A DNA stretch of 64,000 nucleotides from Melitaea cinxia (GCF_905220565.1 NC_059423.1:3096001-3160000), one strand, 5' to 3'. Shown: positions 8,867-21,960, counted from the stretch's first letter. Notes: a model not told the origin generated them from the letters alone. Translations and numbers: made by a program.

Positions 8867-9380
8867 TATTAGAATATTTTTTCTTGTTTTATCATATGAA
8901 TTCTTTTATCTACGAAGCACTAGCAGTCACCTATTAGATGAAGGCTATGTCATACAGCTTACTGTGATAAAAGGGTTACTAGAGAATATCTAATATACTT
9001 ATTTTAAATACATCCATATCTATTCTATACGAATAAATGGCGAGCCGGTTTTTTGTACGCTTATATTGCGAAAACTACTGAACCGATCGGAAGAATACTT
9101 ACACCATAAGATGCAGCGTGTTTCGGAAAAGGTTTTAGTATATGATATATTGGTGATTACTTATCGTCTAAAAAAATATGGAAGGACAGAGGTCGTTAGT
9201 GTTTCCTTATCCTACAAGTGCCAGCAGTGTTCGAGTACCGAGAGTGTTCGAGCGCGATCACTTAATGTTCAATGACAAGACTTTATGGGAAAGCTACGGA
9301 AGTTAGTGTCTAATCTTTCGGTGCTAGAAGAGTTTTGGTGCCGAGAGTTAAGAACAGTAGACACTATATTATTATATATA

Positions 9381-9590
9381 CTAGCTGACCCCGCAAACAT
9401 TGCTTTGCCATATATTTTATCAACCTTCTCAATCCCCCCCTCCTCTTTATAACTTAGGGGAATGAAAAATAGATAAACGATTCTCAGACTTACCCAATAT
9501 GCACACAAAATTTCATGAGAATCGGTCAGGCCGTTTCGGAGGAGTTTAACTACAAACACCGCGACACGAGAATTTTATATACCTATTAGA
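9381..9590 (-). mobile_element. Helitron-like small element
   Basis: Complete minus-strand member, about 210 bp. CTAG is at 9381-9384 on plus and the TC end at 9589-9590, with the same core as 1308-1498. No coding potential. Confidence 0.65.
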
Positions 9591-10867
9591 TTATAACAAA
9601 AAAATATCTTATACTAGTAAGTGGGACAACGTTAGTAATTAGTTTACATTGTTTATAGTTTACAGAAGATGGTTTCCTAAAATTATAAATTAGCCGGGAT
9701 ATTAAAAAATAATATATTTTCACTTATTTTTATTAATATCGTATAAATTATTACATCTTTTTACGATTTCAAGCGAAAGCAAGCTGATAAATTGGTTTCA
9801 TTAAAGTAATATGTATGTCAAAATATGAATTTTAATAGGTTTTTGTTGAGTACCTATAATTACATTTGTATAAATTATATATTTCAAAACAAAAAAATTT
9901 TTTTTCATAATCAAATATATATATATATATATAAGATATATATATATAAGATATATATATATAAGATATATATATATATATAATTAAGACACTCTATAGA
10001 AATTTAGCATTGAAACTTCTTAGTAAAAAATTTGCACTACCAAACATCAAAAAAACCCTCAGAAAAACAGAAAAAATTATACAAGTATCAAAATAGTTTT
10101 TGTGAATCTTTTTGTATGATTAATTATCTGATATTATTGTTGACTTACATCATTAATAGCAAAATTACAAGTTCGTTTTTTTTTTTAAAGTACTGACCTC
10201 AAAAAGAAGGTCAAATATAGGATTATATTTTAAATTTAGTTTTTTTCGCTGTTCGAAACCGCCAAATACGCCGTATACGGAAAAGGGCAACTTTTTAGTC
10301 TATTTATTAGTTATAAATTTAAGAAAAACGCAAATGTAGGACTATATAGCTATACAATGTCAAAACATAATCATCACATTGTCACCCAAACTCTCAATTT
10401 ATTAAGCTATACCGACAGGATTTCTTTTTTATCTGTCAAAAGTTTACAAAGAAACGTCTTAAAAATAATGCGGAACATAGAAGGTTATTTTGTTTCATTG
10501 ATAAAAAGTTATGCTAATATTTTGCAAAAAAAAATTGTTTTAGCAGCCTATTTGCAAACCGCCGCTTTGACGTTTGACAGACAAATGAAGACATAAAAAC
10601 TTCTGACAGTTAATTATCCGGATATGTCAAAGATGTTGACAGATCTAAAAATATTATAAAAATAGGCCGTACTACTAAATAGCTTTTTGTTTGCGTCCTT
10701 ATGCGTATTTTTTTCAGATCCGTATAAGTGTTATATCAATAAAACTGATTCGCAGAAATGTACGTACAAAACTTCAGATAGTCGGCAATAAATCTGGTAT
10801 TTTTTGTGTTAGTTAAATTCAGGATAAGTTTTGTATGAAATAAAGTAAATATAACTGCTTTGAAACA
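9591..10867. other. No gene seen
   Basis: AT-rich, with the minisatellite at 9913-9982. The 79-codon frame at 10357-10596 has no recognisable motif. Confidence 0.55.
9913..9982. repeat. AT minisatellite
   Basis: (AT)n broken by regular 'aag', giving a ~19-20-bp unit (atatatatatataagat) repeated about three times. Confidence 0.6.
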
Positions 10868-11055
10868 GTGTTGTGTTCCTGTGGTGCGTAAGATAACCAA
10901 AGCTCCTGGCGGAGTTAGGGGGTAAGGTCGGCAACGCGGTTTTGATTCTTCGGGTGTTGCAAGCGTCTATAAGCTACAGTAATCGCTTACCATCGAGTGA
11001 GCTGGACGCTTATTTGCCATAGTTTAGTATGCTTATTTCTTTTAATCAACGCAGG
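10868..11055 (+). repeat. Repeat family C, 3' part
   Basis: 'tgttgtgttcctgtggtgcg', then 'aaagctcctggcggagttag' and a decayed end. Only the second half of the element. Confidence 0.5.
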
Positions 11056-11212
11056 CCACAGCTAGTTATTAAATAAATCTCGTGGTTTTTATTATAAACA
11101 ATATAACCCTAAATTCTATCACGACTCCAAAAGATGCGAATTCACTAAGTTGTCCGGTCATCGTTCCAATAGAAATGATTAATGGAAAACTAATAATGAT
11201 AACTCGTTTTTT

Positions 11213-11250
11213 AACCGACTTCCAAAAAAGGAGGAGGTTCTCAATTCGAC

Positions 11251-11304
<54 letters not shown>

Positions 11305-11825
11305 ATGTTACATCAGAACTTTTGCCCGTGTGGACCGATTTCGACAAATTTTGTTTTAATCGATAGGTGGTGTGTGCCAATTGGTCCCATTTAAATTTAT
11401 TTGAGATCTAACAACTACTTTTCGAGTTATATCTAATAATGTGTTTTTACTTGACGCTTTTTTCGTCGACCTGCGTTGTATTATACCGCATAACTTTCTA
11501 CTGGATGTACCGATTTTGATAATTCTTTTTTTGTTGAAAAGGGGATATCCCTAGTTTGGTACCGTGATAAGGAAACTAGGATCTGATGATGGGATCCCAG
11601 AGGAATCGAGGGAAACTCTCGAAAATCCGTAATAACTTTTTACTGGGTGTACCGATTTTGATAATTTTTAATTTAATCGAAAGCTGATGTTTATCATGTG
11701 GTCACATATAAATTTTATCGAGATCTGATTACTACTTTTTAAGTAATCTTTAATAACGCGTAGTTGCTTGACTATTTTTTCGTCGATCGACGTTGTATTA
11801 CTTGTCGATGTAATTGAAGTCGGTT
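11213..11825 (+). repeat. Interspersed repeat family X with AACCGACTTC / GAAGTCGGTT ends
   Basis: It starts aaccgacttccaaaaaagg and ends gaagtcggtt, so the outer 10 bases are inverted repeats. Inside are a 46-T run (11255-11300) and two related ~200-bp halves (each with 'gtaccgattttgataattct'). No convincing protein. I do not know its class. Confidence 0.55.
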
Positions 11826-12306
11826 TTTTTTCGTTTGCGAGCAAACACAATTATTGTAGTTCAATTTTGGCGTCGTGCGTCATATAACTGTTGCATATAC
11901 TCCCATATAATAAAACCGCAAGTATGTTTGTTCGTTGCTATACATTAATAATGTGTTAGAAAGGTTGTGTATATGAGAATCTTTTAGAGGAGATTAATAT
12001 TTGGGACGGGTGAAATTTCGATATTTAGGTATACTATTAATATTAGCTTAAATGATATATGTATAAGATGAAAATTATTTTAAGAGTTAAGTTCAGTAAG
12101 TTGAAAACTATCTGTTATTATTTATATCTCTATTTATTTAAATATCAACCCACTTCGAGTTTTAATATAGACGAAATTAGAAAAAAAAAAATTAAAAGTT
12201 AAAATGTTTTCTCTGCGAATCCTACAATCCTTCAAATCCATTTGAAACATTGAAGGAATTCTTTATCATAATCCTTTCCTTAGTGCTTAATAGCATGATT
12301 AACTGA

Positions 12307-12575
12307 AGGTAGGGCACAGCAGGAATTTCCTGCTCAAAATATGGAGCAGCCCGACTGGGGTAGTACCTCGGCCTTACAGAAGATCACAGCAAAATAATAC
12401 TGTTTTCAAGCATTATTGTGTTCCTGTTGGTGAGTAAGGTGACCAGAGCTCCTGGGGGATTGGGGATTGGGTCGGCAACGCGCTTGCGATGCTTCTGGTG
12501 TTGCAGGCGTCTATAAGCTACGGCAATCGCTTACCATCAGGTGAGCCGTACGCTTGTGCACCTAGTGACATAAAA
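12307..12575 (+). repeat. Interspersed repeat family C (SINE-like), near full-length
   Basis: 'gtagggcacagcaggaattt', 'gagcagcccgactggggtag', 'aggtgaccagagctcctggg', 'taccatcaggtgagccgtac' and an A-rich end. About 270 bp, non-coding. It recurs more than ten times in this window. Confidence 0.65.
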
Positions 12576-14236
12576 AAAACCCGGAACCATCATCATCAAC
12601 CAACTAAATCCATCAACTTACCTATTTTTGTAAGCATTTTGATCGTGTATTTGTTTGTTGTGTTAAGTTTGTCTATTGTTTTTGATTCATTGCTGTTATG
12701 GAGAAGAAAAAAACTTCAGAAATAATTCTAACCTGATTATACATTTCTAACTTTTTTGATTAAATATTCCGAGAATTTGCCTCAACTGTCAAATCAAGCA
12801 ATCATCAAATGATTATTATCAGCCACACTCAGTATTGATTACGTAGTAACTATTTTGTAATCTGTGGTATTGATACGTCGAGCTGTTAGTTCAATAATTA
12901 TAATGAATTTATCTTATCTGGTAATTTACGATAACTGATGCTGTTATCATTCGTCTTAAAACTGAAAAAGTAATAAAAGATAAAAATCTAGTATTACGAA
13001 ATTATATTCAATCTTCTTATGGAAGTGAAGGCTGGTTTACAAGTGATTTATAATTCAGATAAATCAGATTTATAACTTGAATTTACTTATACTAATATAG
13101 CGGAAACATTTATTTATTTGTTTGTTTTTAATGAATATACTCATATATACTGTAGAAAATTGAACGGTCATACGTGTGACTAGACGTGTAGTCCATGCGG
13201 ACGAAGCCACGAGCGGAAAGCTAGTATAATAGCAAGAGTTAATCTTAACCCTCATCTATGATAACTTTTTGTTTTTATGACGTCACTTATATCGTGATGT
13301 TTTATGGCCTTTAATTGTTATTGTTAAATAGTCTGTTCTGACGGCTAATGTCTGAGTTTGTTCCGTTTAAAGAATATGATATCGTAGGTTTTCCTTTTTA
13401 TATTGGTGTAAATAAAACAAAATTATACTTAACTAAGAAAAAAATGCTTGTAATATTATGAATTACGTTTTTTACCAAAAAGCTAACTTCTTAAAACACA
13501 TATTAAAGGCAGTCACATTTAATTTAACTATAATAGGCGTTATTATGTAATATTTTTTGAGTTACAGTTTGGTTATAATGATCATGTATTTATATAAAAA
13601 AATATGATCAATTGAGCGCGTTTTTTGTTGTTACATGTATAAATAAACGTTACTATTATGATTTTTTTGTTGTATAATCTTTGCGGTGTTCATTTTGGGC
13701 CTTTGTTTCATGTTTTTTTTGGTCACGATAAAATTTTCTTACTTTTTTTTTACACTCTGTCAATCAACTAACGAAATAATATTAATCAAGATGTACCTAT
13801 GTTATTTGTTTTTTTGAACCGGATTATATTAAATCCGATTATATATAACATAATGTTAATTTTTTCAGCTGCTTCAACTTTTCTAAGTATTTCCGTTTTC
13901 CTGTTGTTCTTTTATTATTTAATTAACTTAAATATGGAATTAGAAAAAATAATAAGAATGCAGGATTATAATCTGCACGTGCCAGTTTTAGGATAGATTC
14001 AATGTCTACTTATTGATGTAATTATAGGCCATTAATTATCGCAATGTAAGTCTTAGGAGCTGCAATATCTGTACGGAAATGAAATTACACCAAAATTTTC
14101 CTCCAATACATGTTATCTGCTTAACTGTTTATTTGAGTATATCATCTATACAAATAATAAAATGGTAGGAAAGTCAAAACTGTACACTAAAGATTTTTTT
14201 TAAAAGAATACTTAAGGTGTGATCTACAATCGATAC
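12576..14236. other. No gene seen
   Basis: AT-rich; a CTAG-ended fragment closes at 13224. Short frames only. Confidence 0.55.
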
Positions 14237-14579
14237 CGAAGCCAAAAATATAGATTTTAGAAATTTTGTCTGTATGTATGTCCGGGATAAACTCAAAAAG
14301 TACTGCATGGATTTACTTCAAATTTGGCACGAATATTATTAAGAAGTCGGGTCAATATATAGACTACATATTATCACGCTATCACTTACGGGGAACGAGC
14401 AGTGAACCTTTATTTCTTCAACGTATTCTGTAACAACGTGTAATTTAACGACGCATATTTGAATGTTATTATTATGTTAATAACCATGTCATAAGCTAGC
14501 TCCTCACTATAAATAAAGACATTCTGTAGTATATTTAGTATTAGCATTGCACCCGTGCGAAGCCGGGACGGGTCGCTAG
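14237..14579 (+). mobile_element. CTAG-ended small element, third type
   Basis: It contains 'tctgtatgtatgtccgggat' and ends 'cgaagccgggacgggtcg' plus CTAG at 14576-14579. The start is approximate. No coding frame. Confidence 0.4.
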
Positions 14580-14651
14580 TTGATTACTACGATAAATGAT
14601 TTTCGTTAGTGCTAAGATAGTCGAAGTCATTTTTTTAAATATAACTAGGTA

Positions 14652-14860
14652 GGCAAACAAGCGTACGGCTCACCTGGTGGTAAGCAATCATCGTAGCTTA
14701 TAGACGCTTGCAACACCAGAAGCATCGCAAGCGCGTTGCTGACACTATTCCCAATCCTTACTCACCAACAGGAACATAATACTGCTTGGAAACAGTATTA
14801 TTTAGCTGTGGTCTTCTGTAAGGTCGAGGTACTACCCCAGTCGGGCTGCTCTATATTTTG
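14652..14860 (-). repeat. Repeat family C
   Basis: Reverse copy from 'aggcaaacaagcgtacggct' to 'cccagtcgggctgctc'. Its 5' part is missing. Confidence 0.6.
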
Positions 14861-15226
14861 CCAAAGTCGCATAGAAATTAGAATGGAGAAGACACGAAGG
14901 AGATTTGTTATTTATTGTTCAATATAAACTATTCTAAATAGCCCATTACTTTTCTTAGATTAGTCTAATTACTTTCAAACATACATATTCGTATAGAAAC
15001 AAAGAAAAAAAATAACAAACAATAATTAAAATATCTTAAAAATATAAAAACCGTGCGTATAAATGAATAATTTATAACTAATAATTCAAATCTCGATTCG
15101 TTAACGATCAATTAAAAAATGCACCAAAACAGGTCGGCTTTAATACGTGCAAAATATTCCAAAATCCCTTATAACGTTGCTGTATTTTTCCAGTCTCCGT
15201 TTTTATATCCTTTATTAGTATAATAA

Positions 15227-15257
<31 letters not shown>

Positions 15258-15656
15258 GGCATAAATAACAAATTGTTTTTATTTATATAGTATGTTGCAT
15301 ATTTTAAATGTACATTTTTTTACCGTGAACGGATATTTTAGATTATTAAATTAATTAAATAATTAATTTTTATACAGCGCATGCGGTTACAGAAACTAAA
15401 TATTATTTTCCGCTATCTCTAAAATGTAATTTTAATGAATTAGAATTAATAATACATGAATTTGAATAACAAATTTGTATTAAAATAATTGTTGTTTTGC
15501 TCGCAAACGAAAAAAAAAAACCAAGTTCAATTGCATCACAACAAGTAATACAACGTAGGTAGATGAAAAAATAGTCAAGTGAATACGCGTTATCAAAGAT
15601 TACTCAAAAAATAGCCATCAGATGTCGATTAAATTTAAAAGAGACTACAAGACAAG

Positions 15657-15989
15657 CATCATCATCATTACAGCCTATACCGTCCACTGCTGGACATAGG
15701 CCTCCACAAGTTTACGCCAAAAATTACGTGAACTCATGTGTTTTGCCCATAGTCACCACGCTGGGCAAGCGGGTTGGTGACCGCAGTACTGGCTTTATCG
15801 CACCGAAGATGCTGCTGCCCATCTTCGGCCTGTGTATTTCAAAGCCAGCAGTTGGATGGTTATCCCGCCATCGGTCGGCTTTTTAAGTTCCAAGGTGGTA
15901 GCGGAACTGTGTTATCCCTTAGTCGCCTCTTACGACACCCACGGGAAGAGAGGGGGTGGCTAAATTCTTTAGTGCCGTAGCCACACAGC
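15657..15989 (-). mobile_element. SINE-like family B, full-length, nested
   Basis: Reverse copy: (CAT)n and 'cctataccgtccactgctgg' at the left, 'gccgtagccacacagcac' at the right. It interrupts the AACCGACTTC-family repeat. Confidence 0.7.
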
Positions 15990-16228
15990 ACGCATCAGCT
16001 TTCAATCAAAATAAGAATTATCAAAATCGGTACCCCCAGTAAAAAGTTACGAAGTATAATACAATGTAGATCGACGAAAAAATAAGTCAAGTGAATACGC
16101 ATTATTAGGTATCACTCGAAAAGTACCTGTCAGATCTAGATACAATTTTAACTGAACCACGTAAACAACAAAATCTGTTGCTTAAAAAAAGAATTATCGA
16201 AATCGTACAAAAAACGTAACGTACGTAA

Positions 16229-16430
16229 CATATATATAAAATTCTCGTGTCGCGGTGTTTATAGTTAAACTCCTCCGAAACGGCTTGACCGATTCTCATG
16301 AAATTTTGAGTGCATATTGGGTAGGTCTGAGAATCGAACAATATCTATTTTTCATACCTCAAAGTTATAGTGGGTGGATTAAGGGGCTTAATAACATATA
16401 TGGCAAAACAACGTTTGCGGGGTTAGCTAT
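16229..16430 (+). mobile_element. Helitron-like small element nested in another repeat
   Basis: Same family core from 'tatataaaattctcgtgtcg' to 'acgtttgcggggttagctat'. The terminal CTAG has become CTAT. It interrupts a repeat of the AACCGACTTC family (15509-16495). Confidence 0.6.
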
Positions 16431-17654
16431 ATATAACATATATAAATGAATTGGTTGAATTGAGAACCTCCTCCTTTGTTCGGAAGACGGTTTAAAAAAT
16501 TGATGTCGAAAGCAAAAAAAAAACTACAAAAACAAACTACGCATTCGTAAAACCGGTACTAAGGAGTTACCCACCTTTTTATTAAATAATTTTTTTCTCA
16601 TTTCATAAGCGATGGAATTTTACAAACTATACCTACTATATGTGTACATTGGGGTCGGACGATTGTTTGTTCTAATTGTAAAAATCTGCGATTTTACTTA
16701 AAATATAATTTTATATTAAAAACTTTTTGGTCAAAACCAAATGGATGTATTCGTTTATCCTTGAATAATATACATGGCAGTCAACACCATATTTTAAAAA
16801 TGGAAGGAATTAATTAGAAGACTTAAGACTTTCAGTTTTTTTCTGTTTTTTTTTTTTGCTGAAGAAGGTTTAAATTAAAGATATAAAAAAATGAAATACA
16901 ATACTATAACTATTCTCTTATAATTAGGACCTTAATCTAGTTTGATTGATGCCTTAACCTTACGGAAGATTACAGCCGAATAACCGCTTTAACAAATTCT
17001 CACAAAAAATCAATTATGCTTTTTGTGAACAGTTACAAAAAAAAAAGACAGACAAAGCAGCGGGAAAAAGTTTAACTGTGTATATGTGTTATTATTTTTA
17101 AAAAGTATCTTGAATTTACCGTTATGATTCGTTCTGGGGTGAAGGTTGAATAACCTTCAATAAACGTAAAAAAGTTACATGACTTGCACCCGATTGTACA
17201 TCATTATTTTATCACACTAGCCCCGTTCACATGGGTGTACTTATTAACAAAAAATTAAGAATGAATTGAGCATAAAATATGAAACACCTTTTTTCGGATT
17301 TTATCGCGGTTTATTAAGTTTTTTAGATGCCCGAAGTTTTGGATACTTACAGCAACCATGCTCACGGAAGGACACCAGTCAAAGCTATTCCATTATATTG
17401 AATTAATTTTTGGAATAGCTTTACTTAAAAAGTGTTAAGCGTCTGCCACACAGGGCGTGTACTTAAAGTCGCGCTCGGATATCTGGCGCGGCGTTATAGT
17501 GTTCAATGTGTAAATAATGTAATAATGTCATTTTGACAGCAAATTTTTATTATAAGAGAACAAAATCTGTAATCGACGCTAGGATTAGACGTTAGACTAG
17601 GTCTTAGTAACAAGGAGCGTTTAGTCTTGTCAGAGATTTAAGGTCGTTACAGAT

Positions 17655-17839
17655 CAAGAGCCCAGCAGGGCCAGACTTTCGTCATTTCATAAAAGCTGAA
17701 AATTACTGAGCGCATTTGAAAGCCATTATGAGTTAACTTCATATTCGGCTAAAGCTTCCATTAGCGTTGGGAGCTTACGCTATAGAAACTTTCAGCTATT
17801 ATAAAATGACGAAGATCTGGTCCTCGTGGGCTCTTGGGC
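17655..17839. repeat. Foldback (MITE-like) element with ~48-bp arms
   Basis: 17655-17702 and 17790-17839 are inverted repeats with few mismatches ('caagagcccagcagggcc' against the complement of 'ggtcctcgtgggctcttg'). The loop is 87 bases. No transposase; no clear duplication at the ends. Confidence 0.6.
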
Positions 17840-18316
17840 TAGTAATCACATACTAAATAATATTCAAAATAATAAAAAAGTAAATTTGCGACAGAACTAA
17901 ATTGAATTTAAGACCTCTATATAAGGTAAAAGCTGATTTATTCTTTATATATTTAGAATTATATAAACAGAAAACTATTGACGAAATTTATTATATTAAT
18001 ATTTTATCGATAGGTCAGTAAGTATTTGTTTTTATATGTATATGGACAATTAGCCTAAATTCTAGTTTACAAAGTTTACACAAACGATATCAGAAATGAT
18101 GCATACAAACAACATTTTGACTTGACTTTTAGCACAGTTTGCAGTGACCCTGCTTTCTGCTGATAGTATGACAACGAGAGTTGAAAACTTGAGACTTGTT
18201 GAGTTCAACTTTATTTAATTACCTAATGCTTTATATTACATTTGTTTAAGACATATTGCTGACATAAAAAAAATTAATAAGAAAAAGCGGCTAAGTGCGA
18301 GTTGGACTCGCACACG

Positions 18317-18721
18317 AAGGGTTCCGTACCATTATCTATAAAAACGGAAAAAATACGTTTGTTGTGTAGGACCCCCTCTTAAATATTAATGTTATTTTAA
18401 TTTAATTATTTATTTTAAAGTGAATATATGACTGAATATTTTGTGAATATTTAATATATATAATAATTATTTAATTTATTAAGCGTCTACCTGTTGCTGT
18501 TATCAATATAGAGCAAAAACCAGCAAAAAAACCACGTTTGTTGTATGGGAGCTCCCTTAAAAATATTATTATGTTTTTTATTCTGTATATGTTATTATAG
18601 CGGCAACACAGATACATCATGTGTGTCAATTTAAGTAATCAATTTCTAATTTAACTGTCTATCACGGCTCATAAGATACAATCTAGTGACAGACGGTTTT
18701 AACCTTTGGGTACGGAACCCT
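18317..18721. repeat. MITE-like element with AGGGTTCCGTACC ends
   Basis: 'aagggttccgtacc' at 18317-18330 and 'gggtacggaaccct' at 18708-18721 are inverted. The interior repeats an 'acgtttgttgt' block. I recall similar sequence in other lepidopteran DNA. Confidence 0.45.
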
Positions 18722-19067
18722 ACAAATTTGTTTCATTTTTTTAAATTTCAATAACGTGTAAAGTAATATTTTTTATTTCCTCAAAGTAAGCAAAAAACAC
18801 AATTTAATTGACATATTTATAACATATAATTAATCTTTATCAACGTAATATCTCCGATATTAAAGCAGTTTTAATGTTTTCCTTTAAAAATAAACATTTG
18901 AACTTCAATATATGCTAATATAGCAGTAGTTATATTACAAAAAAAAAAAAAACAAAAACCTTATCAATACATGAAATGTATATGTCCGGTTTGTTTGAAG
19001 GTTGTAGACTATATAAAATCACAACGTGACTCATAATATCGGAACAGCCCTAGGTTTCCTTGGGGCT

Positions 19068-19290
19068 CTAGAGAATCCAGAGCAGCCCGTCTAGGGACGT
19101 ACCACAACCTTACAAAAAAATCATACCTTAATAACACTGTCTCGTTCCTATGGTGAGTGAGGCAGATAACTCCTGATTAAGGTCGGAGCTAAGGTCGGCA
19201 ACGCGCTTGCGATTTGCCTCGTAGGCCTCTATGGGCTATGGTAACCGCTTACCATCATGTGGGCCTTACGCATTTTGCCATGGTCGTATA
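19068..19290 (+). repeat. Decayed repeat family C
   Basis: 'gagcagcccgtctagggac', 'aggtcggcaacgcgcttgcg', 'accatcatgtgggccttacg'. Non-coding. Confidence 0.45.
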
Positions 19291-19784
19291 AAACTTAAAC
19301 CAGTTTGACCAGAATAAGAATCGATATCATATACAATATGTGTAATTTTTTGATACTATGCTGATTAAGACATAGTTCACCTTTAAGCCTATGGCAATAA
19401 TTATGACATAATTTATACATTTGTAAAGAAGTTATTAATTACATATGTATATTAATATTATAAAGATATTACTGTTCGTTTATAATAATAAATATAAAAT
19501 AATAATATAATTATAATAAATTCTTTTGTTCAGTCACATATTGAATAAAAAAATATAAATCGACTTGAAATTGTCCTATATTGGTCAAACACGCGAAGTT
19601 TATATAATAATATTTTTGATATTTTTAAATTTTTCAAGCGCATTTTTCTTCATTTTTTATTCCGTAAACCATCTACAAAGTGTTAGATAACGTAAAAAAT
19701 AAAAGTAAATTAAATCCCTTTGGTCATTGCATAACTTACGAATCGATTTACAGATATTTTATTTGACAAAAATCTTTGTTTATT

Positions 19785-20130
19785 GCCGCCGCGTTGGCGC
19801 AACGGTTACATGGACTATGGATTGTACCTGTTGCGCTGGTGGTTGCGGGTTCGATCCCCGCACATGACAAACATTTGTATTGACCATACAGGTGTTTGCC
19901 GTGGTCTGGGTGTTTGTGCAGTCCTGATGGGTCTCCCCACCGTGCCTCGGAGAGTACGTTAAGCCGTCGGTCCCGGTTGTTATCATGTACACCTGATAGC
20001 GATCGTTACTCATAGTAGGGAATATATCCACCGACCGGCATTGGAGCAGCGTGGTGGATTAAGCTCTGATCCTTCTCCTACATGGGGAAAGAGGCCTATG
20101 CCCAGTAGTGGGATATTACAGGCTGAAGCG
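19785..20130 (+). mobile_element. SINE family A, full-length tRNA-derived copy
   Basis: It begins with a tRNA-like head: A box 'tggcgcaacgg' and B box 'ggttcgatccc' at about 19849. The body has 'agtacgttaagccgtcggtc'. The tail 'gaggcctatgcccagtagtg' and 'ggctgaag' resembles the RTE LINE 3' end. It is presumably transcribed by RNA polymerase III and moved by LINE proteins. Confidence 0.75.
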
Positions 20131-20364
20131 TTTATTAATTGTTTTTACATACAGTAATAATTTAATCTCTGAGAGCCTTAAAATACAAACCGTTTTTGAT
20201 GCCCTTTACACCATCGATATAATAGTTTTAAGATATTTTGTAACAATCTTTTTTAAAACCATATTTGTATACGTATTTATAGGGAATTTGTATATGTATT
20301 TGTAATAATAGAATGTAGACATTTGTATGTAAGTTATATATCTACACCACCTACCCAATTTAGA

Positions 20365-20485
20365 TAGTTTCCTTTTTATGTCTGGGTTTTCTGGAAGAAA
20401 TGGCTAATTAGCCATAAGTCCGCCCATTGTAATTCTCTGTCTGTAGCTATCTTCATGATTTGTTTGTAATGTAATATAATAAAAT
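20365..20485 (+). mobile_element. LINE 3'-end fragment
   Basis: Same pattern as 925-1035 in plus orientation: 'tctggaagaaatggctaatt', 'agccataagtccgcccattg', then an A/T-rich end with aataaaat. Diverged and non-coding. Confidence 0.4.
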
Positions 20486-21568
20486 ATAATATTAAATATA
20501 ATGATATAAAATTACGGAAATAAATAATTATCTTAAAAAGACCCAAATGAACCTTACGATGGCATTTCCTTTATAAGCCTCAGTAACAACGTGACTACTT
20601 ACAAAACCAGAGCAACTCAGTAGTCCTTAAAGAACACCTTAAATTTCACCTTGGCCGAAGACAATAAAGGTCTCGATATAAATATATAAAAATAGGCCTT
20701 GAAAAGTGCGAATTACCTTAGTTATATTTCGCATAAATTATAAAATTGACAAGATACGCCTACACTTAGATCTTTATCCTAACTCAATGACCGTGACCCT
20801 GAGTTTATTTTGACGACTTTCACGAAATAAAAATAAAAATTCTAATAAAAATAATATGACAATATTCTTGAGAATTCATGCTTGAGGCAATTTGGTTTAC
20901 CTGAGGCAAATATGCACTAACACCTAAGTATAATTATTTATATTTAAGGAACAATTATGCCATATATATGTATGATTATATATGTATAAATACAAGTATA
21001 AAGGCTAACCATTATTTTTAACGCGGTAGCATTCAAATAAATTAAATTGAATATAAATATGCTTGTGGTTTACATAATTACTTGTAGTCTTGAACCAAGT
21101 TGACTTATTTTACAAGTCAATATAAATAAATTGTGATTGATGTCCACTTAATTTATAGCTCATATAATAACAAAGCTAGATTTTATTATTAAATAATAGT
21201 TATTAAATAATATTTATTAAAACTATTTTGAAATTCAAACATCACTGACTAGTGGCTGATTTAATTTTTTTCTATATCATATACCTACTGACTAAAAAAC
21301 CACCACGTGTGAACAGTCGTCCGCCTGGGTGGGGCGAGATGGGGTCGCGCTAGCATTCGCCACCTTCTATATCATATACCAAGCTAAACTTATCATGAAG
21401 GCCAAATTTGAAGTAATAATTGAACTGTATATTATAAAACCATCGTGTTTCTGTAACCAAGATGATTTTCTTTCTAAAAAAAGAGAAAAAAAAAACTTTT
21501 AAAACAATGACAGCATACTTAAATCCTGTTATCAACAACAACAACATTAATTTTATCCCTTGTTTCAA
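20486..21568. other. No gene seen
   Basis: AT-rich, low-complexity; no clear repeat family or coding frame. Confidence 0.5.
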
Positions 21569-21960
21569 TGCCACAATACAGTCAGTCAGTCAGTCAGTCA
21601 GCTCAGCCTATTGCAGTCCACTGCTGGACATAGGCCTCCCCAAGTTCGCGCCAAACATCCCGCTTTTCCACAATCCTCATCCAGCCTACACCGGCAATCT
21701 TACGTAGATCGTCGGTCCAACGGGCCGGAGGACGTCCCACACTGCGTTTGCCAAGACCCGGTCTCCACTCCAGGACCCGTCTGCTCCAACGACCATCGGT
21801 CCTGCAGCACAGATGGCCAGCCCACTGCCACTTCAACTTGCTAATTCTGTGGGCTACGTCGGTTACTTTCGTTCTCTCGCGGATACTCTCATTTCTAATC
21901 CTATCTTTGAGAGAAACCCCAAGCCTAGCCCGTTCCATTGCACGTTGAGCGACTTTAAAC
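21569..21960 (-). mobile_element. RTE-type LINE, 3'-terminal fragment
   Basis: The minus frame 21603-21938 encodes 111 residues typical of the C-terminal end of RTE-clade endonuclease/reverse transcriptase ORFs: RDRIRNE-like start, KLKWQWAGHL, the GRPPARWTDD motif and LGEAYVQQW at the end. The element ends in a short (TGAC)n run at 21580-21602, as RTE elements end in microsatellites rather than poly-A. It is 5'-truncated, with no RT catalytic core. Confidence 0.8.

Larger units (their letters stand above)
15509..16495 (-). repeat. Family X copy interrupted by two other elements
   Basis: Reverse family X sequence lies at 15509-15656, 15990-16228 and 16431-16495 (ending 'gaacctcctcctttg..acgg'). 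It is split by a family B element (15657-15989) and a Helitron-like element (16229-16430). Confidence 0.55.

Noticed and set aside
11082..11380. Frames rich in Phe or Lys runs
   Set aside because: They are translations of the 46-base poly-T tract.
21603..21938. 111-codon intact frame as a host gene
   Set aside because: It is the C-terminal end of an RTE LINE protein with the element's microsatellite tail.
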